From positions 159,049 to 223,048 of the forward strand of contig NZ_SZUU01000008.1 of NCBI RefSeq assembly GCF_019583405.1: 64,000 bases of DNA, written 5' to 3'. Position numbers and translations under genes: made by a program. The DNA comes from Bacteroides fragilis. Lineage in GTDB: Bacteria; Bacteroidota; Bacteroidia; Bacteroidales; Bacteroidaceae. The first letter of the stretch is position 1; each line of letters starts with the position of its first letter. The notes below the pieces were generated by a model that did no database searches, was not told the DNA's origin, and saw only the letters and a program-made list of their open reading frames with translations. This document shows positions 49,799-58,432 of this stretch, piece after piece.

Positions 49799-51466
49799 AT
49801 GATGTGGCAGATTGTATTAATAGGGGTATGTGTCTCTTTTCTGGGAGCATTTCTGTGGGAAAGAAGAAAACGTAAGTTTATGCAATCTGCATCAGACCGG
49901 AAACTGGAGAATGTAAATCGCTTGTTTGATGCTATCCTAACGCATATTCATGCTTATGTCCTTGTTATCGATTCTGATTTTAAAGTCCTGAAAACAAATT
50001 ATTATGATTTGACTCACCTCAATCCTGATGGTAAAGAAAAGCGCGTCGGTGATTTATTGCAATGTCAGAATGCATTGTCTGCCAAGGGAGGATGCGGAAC
50101 CCATGCTTTTTGTCAGGAATGTCCTGTAAGAGGGGCTATCGGGGCTGCTTTTCGTCAGAAGAATGAGTTTACCGATCTGCAGTCTTCACTGAATATTGCC
50201 ATAGGCGAAGATGAATTTATAAAATGCAACGTAATGATCTCGGGAGTTTTTATGACTCTGGATGGTGAAGATCGTATGGTATTGACGGTGCATGACATCA
50301 CTTCCATCAAACATACGGAAGAGGCGCTGGCCGAGGCTAAAGAGAAAGCCGAAAACGCTGATCGTTCTAAATCGGCCTTCCTTGCCAACATGAGCCATGA
50401 GATCCGTACTCCATTGAATGCCATCATCGGTTTCTCCGAACTGCTGGCTGCTGCCACCGAGGAAAAGCAGAAATATCTGGAAATCCTCCATACAAACAGT
50501 GAACTCCTATTGCAATTGGTGAATGACATTCTCGATTTATCGAAGATTGAAGCCGGTACATTAGAGTTTGTTTATTCTGATGTTGATATCAATCTGTTAC
50601 TGGCCGATCTGGAACAGTTGTTCCACATGAAGATCGGTTATGATTCGCCTGTACAGATAATTACCGAGGCCGGATTACCCTCATGCATGGTTCATTCCGA
50701 CCGGAACCGTATCGCCCAGGTTGTATCCAATTTTGTTTCTAATGCAATCAAGTTTACCACAGAAGGCAGCATTCGTATCGGATATAAGCCTTGCGAGAAT
50801 GGACTTCGGTTTTATGTCACCGATACCGGTTCGGGCATTTCAGCAGATAAGCTGGGAGGTGTATTCGACCGTTTCGTACGTCTGCAGAGTGATAAAAACG
50901 GCACCGGGCTGGGACTTTCCATCTGTAAGACGATTGTGAATAAACTGGGTGGGGAAATCGGAGCTGAATCGGTGGTAGGCCAGGGGAGTACTTTCTGGTT
51001 TACCTTGCCCGAACATTCGGATATCAAACCTAAGGTAATTATTGAAAAAGAACAGGAGAGACCGTCTTCTGTTGTGTCGGTTCCTGCCGCGGGGGTAAAC
51101 GGTGATAAGAAACTGACAGTATTGGTGGCAGAAGATATGGAAGATAATTATCGCCTTTGTGAAGCTATCCTTGCTTCCCGTTACGAACTCTATTGGGCAC
51201 ATAATGGTGAAGAAGCCATTTCCCTTTTCCTGAAAAACCAGCCCGATATCATCTTGATGGATATTCGTATGCCCGAGGTGAACGGTTATGAAGCTACGGA
51301 GGCTATCCGGCAAATGTCGGCTACTGTGCCTATCATTGCTCTCACAGCTTTTGCTTACGAAGAAGACCGCCAAAAGATTATGCAGAGTGGCTTTACCGAT
51401 TTCCTGACGAAGCCTATTTCATCGAGAATCTTGTTGGGAAAACTGGAATCCTTAAAAAAGATTTAA
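49799..51466 (+). CDS. Hybrid histidine kinase with Cys-rich PAS domain and receiver
   Basis: A 555-aa protein: membrane segment (5-20), a PAS-type sensor (about 40-170) with Cys89, Cys99, Cys105 and Cys108 (KGGCGTHAFCQECPVRGAI), the HisKA with His200 in NMSHEIRTPLNAIIGFSELL, HATPase boxes (NFVSNAIKFT; VTDTGSGIS; GTGLGLSICKT) and a C-terminal receiver with Asp488 in ILMDIRMPEVNGYEAT and Lys in DFLTKPIS. No separate DNA-binding output is attached, so the phosphate must be passed on. The cysteine cluster suggests a metal or redox sensor. The neighbours (rubredoxin, Ca2+-ATPase) are transcribed separately. Confidence 0.93.
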   Translation: MMWQIVLIGVCVSFLGAFLWERRKRKFMQSASDRKLENVNRLFDAILTHIHAYVLVIDSDFKVLKTNYYDLTHLNPDGKEKRVGDLLQCQNALSAKGGCGTHAFCQECPVRGAIGAAFRQKNEFTDLQSSLNIAIGEDEFIKCNVMISGVFMTLDGEDRMVLTVHDITSIKHTEEALAEAKEKAENADRSKSAFLANMSHEIRTPLNAIIGFSELLAAATEEKQKYLEILHTNSELLLQLVNDILDLSKIEAGTLEFVYSDVDINLLLADLEQLFHMKIGYDSPVQIITEAGLPSCMVHSDRNRIAQVVSNFVSNAIKFTTEGSIRIGYKPCENGLRFYVTDTGSGISADKLGGVFDRFVRLQSDKNGTGLGLSICKTIVNKLGGEIGAESVVGQGSTFWFTLPEHSDIKPKVIIEKEQERPSSVVSVPAAGVNGDKKLTVLVAEDMEDNYRLCEAILASRYELYWAHNGEEAISLFLKNQPDIILMDIRMPEVNGYEATEAIRQMSATVPIIALTAFAYEEDRQKIMQSGFTDFLTKPISSRILLGKLESLKKI

Positions 51467-51493
51467 GAAACATTCTATACCGGATTTATGTTG

Positions 51494-51501
51494 TATTTTT
51501 G
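51494..51501 (+). promoter_or_regulatory. -7 box of the Ca2+-ATPase gene
   Basis: TATTTTTG matches TAnnTTTG, 29 bp before the ATG; no clear -33 box. Confidence 0.5.
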
Positions 51502-51529
51502 CAACCTCTAATTTAATGTATGTATCTGC

Positions 51530-54214
51530 ATGACTGCAAAGAACGACGATTATTTTCATTTGGGCCTTACTGATCAAGAAGTCCTCCAAAGCCGGGAGAA
51601 ACATGGTGTTAACCTGCTGACGCCACCCAAGCGTCCTTCTCTCCTCAAACTCTATCTGGAAAAATTTGAAGATCCTGTTGTACGGGTATTACTCGTTGCG
51701 GCTGTGTTCTCCCTTATCATCTCGATTATTGAGAATGAATATGCTGAAACCATCGGTATCATAGCTGCTATCCTGCTGGCAACCGGTATTGGTTTCTATT
51801 TTGAATATGATGCGAACAAGAAGTTTGATTTGCTGAACGCCGTCAATGAAGAGACTTTGGTAAAGGTGATTCGTAATGGGCGCATTCAGGAGATTCCCCG
51901 TAAGGATGTGGTAGTCGGTGATATTGTGGTACTGGAAACCGGTGAGGAGATTCCTGCCGATGGAGAACTGATAGAAGCCATCTCCTTACAGGTGAATGAA
52001 TCGAACCTGACCGGAGAGCCGGTAATTAATAAAACAACGGTAGAGGCGGATTTTGATGAAGAAGCTACGTATGCCTCCAATCTGGTGATGCGTGGCACGA
52101 CTGTGGTCGACGGTCACGGATCGATGAAAGTACTTCGTGTGGGAGATGCCACGGAGATTGGGAAAGTGGCACGTCAGAGTACGGAGCAGAGTACGGAACC
52201 TACGCCCCTTAATATCCAGTTGACTAAGCTGGCTAACCTGATAGGTAAAATCGGTTTTACCGTAGCGGGGCTTGCTTTCCTTATTTTCTTTATAAAAGAT
52301 GTAGTACTCTATTTTGATTTTGGAGCTTTGAATGGCTGGCATGACTGGTTACCGGTGTTGGAGCGTACCCTGAAATACTTCATGATGGCAGTCACCTTGA
52401 TTGTGGTCGCCGTCCCCGAAGGGTTACCTATGAGCGTAACGCTCAGTCTGGCCCTGAATATGCGCCGTATGCTTGCCACCAATAATCTGGTTCGTAAGAT
52501 GCACGCTTGCGAAACGATGGGAGCCATTACCGTGATTTGTACAGATAAGACCGGTACGTTGACGCAGAACCTGATGCAGGTGCACGAGCCTAACTTCTAT
52601 GGTTTGAAGGATGGCGGGAAGCTGGCAGATGACGATATCAGCAAATTGATAGCAGAGGGAATCAGTGCTAACTCGACTGCTTTTCTTGAAGAGACGGGAG
52701 AGGGAGAAAAACCAAAAGGGGTGGGCAATCCCACTGAGGTTGCTTTGTTGCTGTGGCTGAACGGTCAGAACCGTAACTATCTTGAACTCAGAGAAAGGGC
52801 GCAGGTACTCGACCAATTGACGTTCTCTACCGAGCGTAAGTTTATGGCTACTTTGGTGAAGTCTCCGCTGATGGGCAAGAAAGTGCTATATATAAAAGGT
52901 GCGCCTGAGATTGTGCTTGGCAAATGCAAAGAGGTGATTCTTGACGGTCGTCGTGTGGATAGTGTGGAATACCGTTCCACTGTCGAAGCGCAGTTGCTGA
53001 GTTATCAGAATATGGCTATGCGTACACTTGGTTTTGCATTCCGCATAGTAGAGGACAACGAACCGGACGATTGTGTGGCCCTTGTGTCGGAAAACAACCT
53101 GAACTTCCTTGGTGTGGTTGCTATTTCCGATCCTATACGTCCCGATGTACCCGCAGCGGTGGCTAAGTGCCAGTCGGCAGGTATCGGTATTAAGATTGTT
53201 ACCGGAGATACTCCGGGCACAGCAACTGAGATTGCACGCCAGATCGGATTGTGGAAACCGGAAGATACGGAGCGTAACCGTATAACGGGAGTTGCTTTCG
53301 CCGAACTGAGCGATGAAGAAGCCCTGAATAGAGTGATGGATCTGAAAATCATGTCCCGCGCCCGTCCTACCGACAAGCAGCGCCTGGTGCAGTTGCTCCA
53401 GCAGAAAGGAGCCGTAGTAGCTGTGACCGGTGACGGAACCAATGATGCCCCGGCACTTAATCATGCACAGGTGGGACTTTCAATGGGTACCGGAACTTCC
53501 GTAGCCAAAGAGGCCAGTGATATCACCTTACTCGATGATTCTTTCAACAGTATCGGAACCGCCGTGATGTGGGGGCGTTCGCTGTACAAGAACATCCAGC
53601 GTTTCATTGTATTCCAGTTGACCATTAACTTTGTGGCACTTCTCATCGTATTGCTCGGTTCTATTGTAGGAACGGAGTTGCCGCTGACTGTTACTCAAAT
53701 GTTATGGGTAAACCTCATCATGGATACGTTTGCCGCATTAGCTCTGGCCTCTATTCCGCCAAGCGAAAGCGTTATGAATGATAAACCACGCCGTAGTACT
53801 GATTTTATTATCAGCAAAGCGATGCGGCAAAATATATTCGGTGTCGGTACAGTCTTTCTGGTGGTGCTGATGGCAATGATATATTACTTCACAAATGTCG
53901 ATGGAGGAATGACGGTACAGCGGTTGACCGTTTTCTTCACCTTCTTTGTGATGCTCCAGTTCTGGAACTTGTTCAACGCCCGTGTGTTTGGCACTACCGA
54001 CTCAGCATTCAAAGGCCTTGCGAAATCATACGGTATGGAGCTGATAGTACTGGCTATTCTGGGCGGACAGTTCCTCATTGTACAGTTCGGTGGGGCTGTA
54101 TTCCGTACAGAGCCGCTTGACTGGCAAACATGGCTTATCATCATCGGTTCTTCCTCTCTCGTCTTATGGATTGGTGAACTGATCCGCTTTGTCAAACGTT
54201 TAACTCAGAAATGA
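51530..54214 (+). CDS. P-type Ca2+-transporting ATPase (PMCA-type)
   Basis: An 894-aa ion pump. It has the N-terminal cation-ATPase domain (QEVLQSREKHGVNLL), actuator motif NLTGEP, PEGLP in membrane helix 4 (VPEGLPMSVTLSLA), phosphorylation site DKTGTLTQN, KGAPEIVL in the nucleotide domain and TGDGTNDAPALNHAQVGLSMG in the hinge; helices 5-10 follow with NFVALLIVLLGS and MLWVNLIMDTFAALALASIPP. The M6 NLxxD residues fit calcium pumps of the plasma-membrane type. It exports Ca2+ from the cytoplasm. A strong hairpin follows the stop. Confidence 0.94.
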   Translation: MTAKNDDYFHLGLTDQEVLQSREKHGVNLLTPPKRPSLLKLYLEKFEDPVVRVLLVAAVFSLIISIIENEYAETIGIIAAILLATGIGFYFEYDANKKFDLLNAVNEETLVKVIRNGRIQEIPRKDVVVGDIVVLETGEEIPADGELIEAISLQVNESNLTGEPVINKTTVEADFDEEATYASNLVMRGTTVVDGHGSMKVLRVGDATEIGKVARQSTEQSTEPTPLNIQLTKLANLIGKIGFTVAGLAFLIFFIKDVVLYFDFGALNGWHDWLPVLERTLKYFMMAVTLIVVAVPEGLPMSVTLSLALNMRRMLATNNLVRKMHACETMGAITVICTDKTGTLTQNLMQVHEPNFYGLKDGGKLADDDISKLIAEGISANSTAFLEETGEGEKPKGVGNPTEVALLLWLNGQNRNYLELRERAQVLDQLTFSTERKFMATLVKSPLMGKKVLYIKGAPEIVLGKCKEVILDGRRVDSVEYRSTVEAQLLSYQNMAMRTLGFAFRIVEDNEPDDCVALVSENNLNFLGVVAISDPIRPDVPAAVAKCQSAGIGIKIVTGDTPGTATEIARQIGLWKPEDTERNRITGVAFAELSDEEALNRVMDLKIMSRARPTDKQRLVQLLQQKGAVVAVTGDGTNDAPALNHAQVGLSMGTGTSVAKEASDITLLDDSFNSIGTAVMWGRSLYKNIQRFIVFQLTINFVALLIVLLGSIVGTELPLTVTQMLWVNLIMDTFAALALASIPPSESVMNDKPRRSTDFIISKAMRQNIFGVGTVFLVVLMAMIYYFTNVDGGMTVQRLTVFFTFFVMLQFWNLFNARVFGTTDSAFKGLAKSYGMELIVLAILGGQFLIVQFGGAVFRTEPLDWQTWLIIIGSSSLVLWIGELIRFVKRLTQK

Positions 54215-54223
54215 AATAAGAGG

Positions 54224-54270
54224 GGTCTCACCCCATCCTTTCTCAAAGGAAGAGGGGATGGAGTGAGACC
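54224..54270. terminator. Hairpin after the Ca2+-ATPase gene
   Basis: GGTCTCACCCCATCC and GGATGGAGTGAGACC form a 15-bp stem with one mismatch, with CCTTTCTCAAAGG in the loop. Only a weak T-tract (CTTAAAAC) follows. Confidence 0.65.
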
Positions 54271-54286
54271 TTAAAACAATATAGAG

Positions 54287-54913
54287 ATGAAAAGAAAAGG
54301 AATTAAAAACCTTATTTTTGATTTTGGTGGTGTATTGATCAATCTCGACCGTCAGCGTTGTGTGGAGAACTTCCGGAAGTTGGGATTAGAGAAAGTAGAC
54401 GAATTGTTAGGTATGTATTCTCAGCAAGGGATCTTTATGCAGCATGAAAAAGGATTGATCTCGTCGGCTGAATTTCGTGAGAATATCCGTGGACTGCTCA
54501 CAAAAAAAGTGACTGACGAGCAAATCGATGCTGCCTGGAATAGTTTTCTGGTAGATATCCCTCGCTTTAAACTCGACATGTTGCTGAAGCTCCGCGAAAA
54601 ATATGTGGTCTATCTGCTGAGCAATACCAACGAGATACATTGGAAGTGGGCATGCGAGCACGCATTTCCGTATCGGGGCTTCCGTGTGGAAGACTATTTT
54701 GAGAAGATGTACCTTTCGTATGAAATGAAAATGGTGAAGCCTGCCGAAGAGATTTTCCGGGGGGTACTTGAAGACGCAAACCTTGATCCGCACGAAACTT
54801 TTTTCATCGATGACTCCGAGGCCAACTGCCAGGGAGCCCAGGCATTGGGCATCTCTACTTATACGGTAAAACCCGGTGAAGACTGGAGGCCACTTTTTGC
54901 CGGAGATAAATAA
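54287..54913 (+). CDS. HAD family phosphatase
   Basis: A 208-aa HAD-IA hydrolase with motif I DFGGVLINLD (catalytic Asp), motif II LLSNTNEIHWKW, motif III Lys in YEMKMVKPAEEIF and motif IV FFIDDSEANCQGAQALG. The layout matches the YihX/epoxide-hydrolase N-terminal-like group, which dephosphorylates sugar phosphates or nucleotides. It lies 15 bp before ribF, so a role near flavin synthesis (for example a phosphatase step) is possible but unproven. Confidence 0.9.
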   Translation: MKRKGIKNLIFDFGGVLINLDRQRCVENFRKLGLEKVDELLGMYSQQGIFMQHEKGLISSAEFRENIRGLLTKKVTDEQIDAAWNSFLVDIPRFKLDMLLKLREKYVVYLLSNTNEIHWKWACEHAFPYRGFRVEDYFEKMYLSYEMKMVKPAEEIFRGVLEDANLDPHETFFIDDSEANCQGAQALGISTYTVKPGEDWRPLFAGDK

Positions 54914-54928
54914 TTTAGAAGACATAGC

Positions 54929-55858
54929 ATGCAGATAATCCATAATATACCGGCATTTACACCCGAACCTTGTGTAGCTACCATCGGCTTTTTCGACGGA
55001 GTACACACAGGGCATCGTTTCCTGATCAAGCAAGTCAGAGAGCTGGCTGCCGCTCGTGGATTGCGCTCTGCATTAATTACCTTCCCTGTTCATCCCCGTA
55101 AGGTGATGAAAGCGGATTATCGTCCGGAACTGCTGACTACTCCGGAAGAAAAGCGGACACTGCTCGAGGAAACAGGGGTGGACTATTGTTTCATGCTTGA
55201 CTTTACGCAGGAAGTATCGCGCCTGACTGCCCGCGAGTTTATGTCTGATCTTTTGAGAGACCGTTATCGGGTGCAGACACTCGTCATCGGTTATGACCAT
55301 CGCTTTGGGCACAACCGTAGTGAAGGTTTCGAAGACTATTGCTGTTACGGCTCCGAGATGGGCATAGAGGTAGTTCGTGCCCGTGCCTGTGTGTGTGATG
55401 ATCTTCATGTAAGCTCTTCCGTCATTCGCAAGATGCTGCATCAGGGTGAAGTCGATATGGCGTCCCGTTGTCTGGGTTACGACTATTTTCTGGATGGTAC
55501 GGTGGTGAGTGGCTATCAAGTGGGACGTAAGATAGGATTTCCTACAGCCAACCTCAGTGTGGACGATCCTGATAAATTGATTCCTGCCGATGGCGTTTAT
55601 GCGGTTCATGTCACATTCGATGGGCGTACCTATAACGGTATGTTGAATATCGGTACCCGCCCCACGATAGGAAATGGTCCCGAGCGTTCGATAGAGGTGA
55701 ACATCCTTCATTTCCATTCAAATATTTACGATAAGTTTATCCGTATTTCTTTTGTGAAGTATCTCCGTCCGGAACTGAAGTTCGATGGGATTGACGGGCT
55801 GATAGCTCAACTTCATCGGGATGCGGCCGATGTAGAAGCTCTTTTGGGGAATAAATAA
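54929..55858 (+). CDS. ribF: Bifunctional riboflavin kinase/FAD synthetase
   Basis: A 309-aa enzyme. The N-terminal FMN adenylyltransferase has ATIGFFDGVHTGHRFLIKQ (nucleotide-binding G-x-F-D-G-V-H), FMSDLLRDRYRVQTLVIGYDHRFGHNRSEG and VSSSVIRKMLHQGEV. The C-terminal riboflavin kinase has GYQVGRKIGFPTANLSVDDPDKLIPADGVYAV and GMLNIGTRPTIG. It converts riboflavin to FMN and then FAD. It is downstream of the HAD gene and ends in a perfect palindromic terminator. Confidence 0.97.
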   Translation: MQIIHNIPAFTPEPCVATIGFFDGVHTGHRFLIKQVRELAAARGLRSALITFPVHPRKVMKADYRPELLTTPEEKRTLLEETGVDYCFMLDFTQEVSRLTAREFMSDLLRDRYRVQTLVIGYDHRFGHNRSEGFEDYCCYGSEMGIEVVRARACVCDDLHVSSSVIRKMLHQGEVDMASRCLGYDYFLDGTVVSGYQVGRKIGFPTANLSVDDPDKLIPADGVYAVHVTFDGRTYNGMLNIGTRPTIGNGPERSIEVNILHFHSNIYDKFIRISFVKYLRPELKFDGIDGLIAQLHRDAADVEALLGNK

Positions 55859-55878
55859 AATGTCAATTGACATTTTGT
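55857..55878. terminator. Palindromic terminator of ribF
   Basis: AAAATGTCAATTGACATTTT is a perfect 20-bp palindrome overlapping the stop codon, followed by G then TATTTCC. Confidence 0.6.
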
Positions 55879-56064
55879 ATTTCCTGTTTGCCTTTGAGCC
55901 GGCTATATGCGCCCCTCTTAATATCGAAAAACATGCTATATTTATTGTTTATCGATAAATAATTGTCGGATTTCTTGTTTAAGTGGAAATTAATATCAAT
56001 CTTTGCATATCGAAAAACGATAAATTATTATTGAATAACATAACGAATCTCCAAAGTCAATCTT

Positions 56065-56193
56065 ATGGGAAAGTCATTGATGAGCATTACGATGTTGGTA
56101 GTATCCATCTCTATGTTAGCTTTGTTTGTGTGTAGCTCTGTTTTGCACGGACATGGTACAAATCACCCTGCTACTGAAACGGTAGTCAATTAA
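56065..56193 (+). CDS. Small membrane peptide, 42 aa
   Basis: Starts MGKSLMSITMLVVSISMLAL and continues FVCSSVLHGHGTNHPATETVVN: one hydrophobic helix then a His-containing polar tail. It lies between ribF and the CPBP protease gene, 36 bp before the latter. The 55879-56064 stretch upstream has CGATAAATTATTA-type A+T-rich sequence but no firm promoter. It may be a leader peptide or a small lipoprotein-like membrane protein (Cys23 follows LFV rather than a strict lipobox). No family is recognised. Confidence 0.45.
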   Translation: MGKSLMSITMLVVSISMLALFVCSSVLHGHGTNHPATETVVN

Positions 56194-56231
56194 AACCGTT
56201 ATCTTTGTACATATTTAAAACAGAGAACCGA

Positions 56232-57020
56232 ATGAAAACAGCGATCAAATTAATTCTTATTTATCTGGGGATCCAGCTTGTCTGTGGTGGGCTGATAGGT
56301 ATTCCTTTTACTGTTGTTGCCCGTATGAATGGTGGGAATATGGATGCCACCCGGATTTCGGAGTTGACACTGGCTCCTTCGATGTTACTTTCCATGGCAG
56401 TGATGTTTTTTTATTTATGGAAAGCCCGGTACATACCTAAGGATAAAATGAGCTGGTCATTCGTTTCGTTACCGTTTCTTACGGTCACTTTTCTGATAGG
56501 CTTGTCGATGACTGTTCTGATGGACTTGTTAACTGCTGTTTTATCTTGGGTGCCTGATGTTCTGGAACAACAGTTTAATGCTTTACAGTCCGGTTGGTTG
56601 GGAATTGTGGCCATCACGTTGTTGGGACCGGTTCTTGAGGAACTTTTGTTCCGTGGTGGTGTCACTAAGGCGTTGCTTGAACGATATTCTCCCCGGAAAG
56701 CGATTTTTCTTTCCGCACTTCTTTTCGGAATATTCCATTTGAATCCGGCTCAGGTAGTTGCCGCCTTCTTCGGAGGACTTCTGTTGGCGTGGGTTTATTA
56801 CCGGACGCGGAGCCTGATCCCCTGTATCCTGATACACATTGTGAATAACAGCCTTTCTGTGATATTGAGCCTGACCTATCCCGATGCGGATACGATTAGC
56901 GATGTGACCGATACTACATCTTATTACATACTGATAGCTGTGACCGCTATGCTGTTCGTTGGCTGCTTCCTACGGATAAAGCAGGTTACGATTCCGGGAG
57001 TGTGGAGAAAGAGTGAGTGA
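56232..57020 (+). CDS. CPBP family intramembrane metalloprotease
   Basis: A 262-aa membrane protein with about 7-8 helices. The CPBP/Abi motifs are present: EELLFRGGVTKALLER (Glu-Glu and Arg) near residue 135, FGIFHLNPAQVVAAFFGG (His) near 175 and CILIHIVNNSLSVIL (His, Asn) near 210. These belong to the CAAX-protease and bacteriocin-processing family; the partner is unknown. The start is put at MKTAIKLILIYLG (56232), where the hydrophobic segment begins, not at the ATG 9 codons upstream. Confidence 0.9.
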   Translation: MKTAIKLILIYLGIQLVCGGLIGIPFTVVARMNGGNMDATRISELTLAPSMLLSMAVMFFYLWKARYIPKDKMSWSFVSLPFLTVTFLIGLSMTVLMDLLTAVLSWVPDVLEQQFNALQSGWLGIVAITLLGPVLEELLFRGGVTKALLERYSPRKAIFLSALLFGIFHLNPAQVVAAFFGGLLLAWVYYRTRSLIPCILIHIVNNSLSVILSLTYPDADTISDVTDTTSYYILIAVTAMLFVGCFLRIKQVTIPGVWRKSE

Positions 57021-57055
57021 AACTAAACTATGAAGATTGAAAAACAAGTCATAAT

Positions 57056-57694
57056 ATGAAAAGAAGATTGAACATACTATGTTTACTGGTATTTCTGGTA
57101 TTCTGTTATTCGGTATTCAACATGGGGCGTGATTTCGGTCATGGCTTTTCCGAGGGCATGAAGATAAGTCATTCCGGCAATGAAAGTGTGGAACAGGCTA
57201 TTAACCTTCGCATTGCTACGTTGATGCCCGAAGATTTTTCGTCGTTTAAAGATTCTGTTTACAATGAACGGACCCAATCTTATGTGCCTGTTGCTTACAC
57301 ACAGTTGATCACGAATGTAAAAGTGGATAGGAGCACCTGGCTGATGGTTGCGCAAGTGCTCTCCGGGCTTCTTGCCATTTTGGCCGTAATAGCATCTACG
57401 GTGCTGTTTGTGCAGTTGATTGTTTCTATCAATAAATCGGATATTTTTAATTGGAAGAATGTTCGTAGGTTACGTTGGTTGGGAGTCACCCTGTTGCTGA
57501 GTTTTATTAGTGAAGCGGTGCCGGCTTTGATGAATGATTATGAACTGTCCTCAGTCTTTTCATTATCCGGCTACTCTATGGAGACAAGTATTGACTCTGT
57601 GATGCTGGTCATTTTAGGACTGGTTTCGCTGATTGTAGGCGAAGTATTCGCCATCGGGTTAAAGATGAAAGAGGAGCAAGACCTTACCATCTGA
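57056..57694 (+). CDS. DUF2975 membrane protein
   Basis: A 212-aa protein with four hydrophobic segments (RRLNILCLLVFLVFCYSVFN; WLMVAQVLSGLLAILAVIASTVLFVQLI; LRWLGVTLLLSFISEAVPALM; IDSVMLVILGLVSLIVGEVFAIGLKM) and the DUF2975 element NKSDIFNWKNVRRLRWLGV. Such proteins are usually paired with a small XRE regulator, as here (57723). The long extracytoplasmic loop after the first helix is typical of this subgroup. Role unknown; the pairing resembles a sensor or self-regulating envelope module. Confidence 0.85.
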   Translation: MKRRLNILCLLVFLVFCYSVFNMGRDFGHGFSEGMKISHSGNESVEQAINLRIATLMPEDFSSFKDSVYNERTQSYVPVAYTQLITNVKVDRSTWLMVAQVLSGLLAILAVIASTVLFVQLIVSINKSDIFNWKNVRRLRWLGVTLLLSFISEAVPALMNDYELSSVFSLSGYSMETSIDSVMLVILGLVSLIVGEVFAIGLKMKEEQDLTI

Positions 57695-57722
57695 ATCCGG
57701 ACACTGAAAAATTAATGGAATT

Positions 57723-57941
57723 ATGGCTATAATAGTAAACCTTGACATTATGATGGCCCGAAGAAAGATATCTTTGGGGGAGTTGGCGGAGAAGATAGAC
57801 ATTACACCTGCCAACCTTTCTATCCTGAAAACGGGAAAGGCCAAAGCGATTCGTTTTTCTACCCTTGAGGCAATCTGCAAAGTACTCGATTGCCAACCGG
57901 GGGATATTCTGGAATATCAAGTGGATGAAAAAGATCCTTGA
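57723..57941 (+). CDS. Small XRE/Cro-type HTH regulator
   Basis: A 72-aa protein, IVNLDIMMARRKISLGELAEKIDITPANLSILKTGKAKAIRFSTLEAICKVLDCQPGDILEYQ, one XRE helix-turn-helix with the Bacillus YozG-like layout. It follows the DUF2975 gene by 28 bp, and such pairs are widespread in Bacteroidetes and Firmicutes. Likely regulates its own operon. Confidence 0.92.
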   Translation: MAIIVNLDIMMARRKISLGELAEKIDITPANLSILKTGKAKAIRFSTLEAICKVLDCQPGDILEYQVDEKDP

Positions 57942-57945
57942 TTTG

Positions 57946-57978
57946 CCACAGCGGACCTTCTGTGTGTCCACTGTGGCG
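57946..57978. terminator. Convergent hairpin between XRE and sufE genes
   Basis: GCCACAGCGGAC and GTCCACTGTGGC form a 12-bp stem with one mismatch. Confidence 0.65.
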
Positions 57979-57994
57979 ATATAGAATGAGGAGA

Positions 57995-58423
57995 TTAACC
58001 TTTTGTCCCTTTGGCTTTGAATGCCAATGCGTACATTCGCATTTGTTTTACCATGGATAGCAGACCGTTGCTGCGGGTGGGCGATAAATGATCTTTCAGC
58101 CCGATGCGGTCGATGAAGTAAAGTTCCGAATTCAGAATCTCGTCCGGTGTATGTCCCGAAACAACTTTTATCAGCAGGGCGATAATACCTTTTACGATCA
58201 GTGCATCACTTTCTGCTTTGAAGATCACCTTTCCACCTACCTCGTCTGCCTGAAGCCACACACGGCTCTGGCAACCTTCAATCAAATTCTGTTCCGTTTT
58301 ATATTTCTCGTCAAGCGGTTCCTGTTCGTTTCCTAAATCGATAAGCAACTGGTAGCGGTCCATCCAGTCGTCAAAGTCACTGAACTCGGCAATGACTTCG
58401 TCTTGTAATTCGTTGATTGTCAT
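57995..58423 (-). CDS. sufE: SufE family sulfur-transfer protein
   Basis: A 142-aa protein with the SufE start TINELQDEVIAEFSDFDDWMDRYQLLIDLG, the sulfur-accepting Cys in NLIEGCQSRVWL and the helix IKGIIALLIKVVSGHTPDEIL; the C-terminal GLKDHLSPTRSNGLLSMVKQM is typical. It accepts persulfide from SufS for iron-sulfur assembly. It is 9 bp downstream of the M28 peptidase gene. Confidence 0.95.
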   Translation of the reverse strand: MTINELQDEVIAEFSDFDDWMDRYQLLIDLGNEQEPLDEKYKTEQNLIEGCQSRVWLQADEVGGKVIFKAESDALIVKGIIALLIKVVSGHTPDEILNSELYFIDRIGLKDHLSPTRSNGLLSMVKQMRMYALAFKAKGTKG

Positions 58424-58432
58424 ATTGAATAA

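Noticed and set aside
57946..57978. GCCACAG...CTGTGGC hairpin considered as another CACAGAG repeat copy
   Set aside because: Too short and lacks the TTCACCACAGA/CTGTGGTGAA ends; treated as a terminator.
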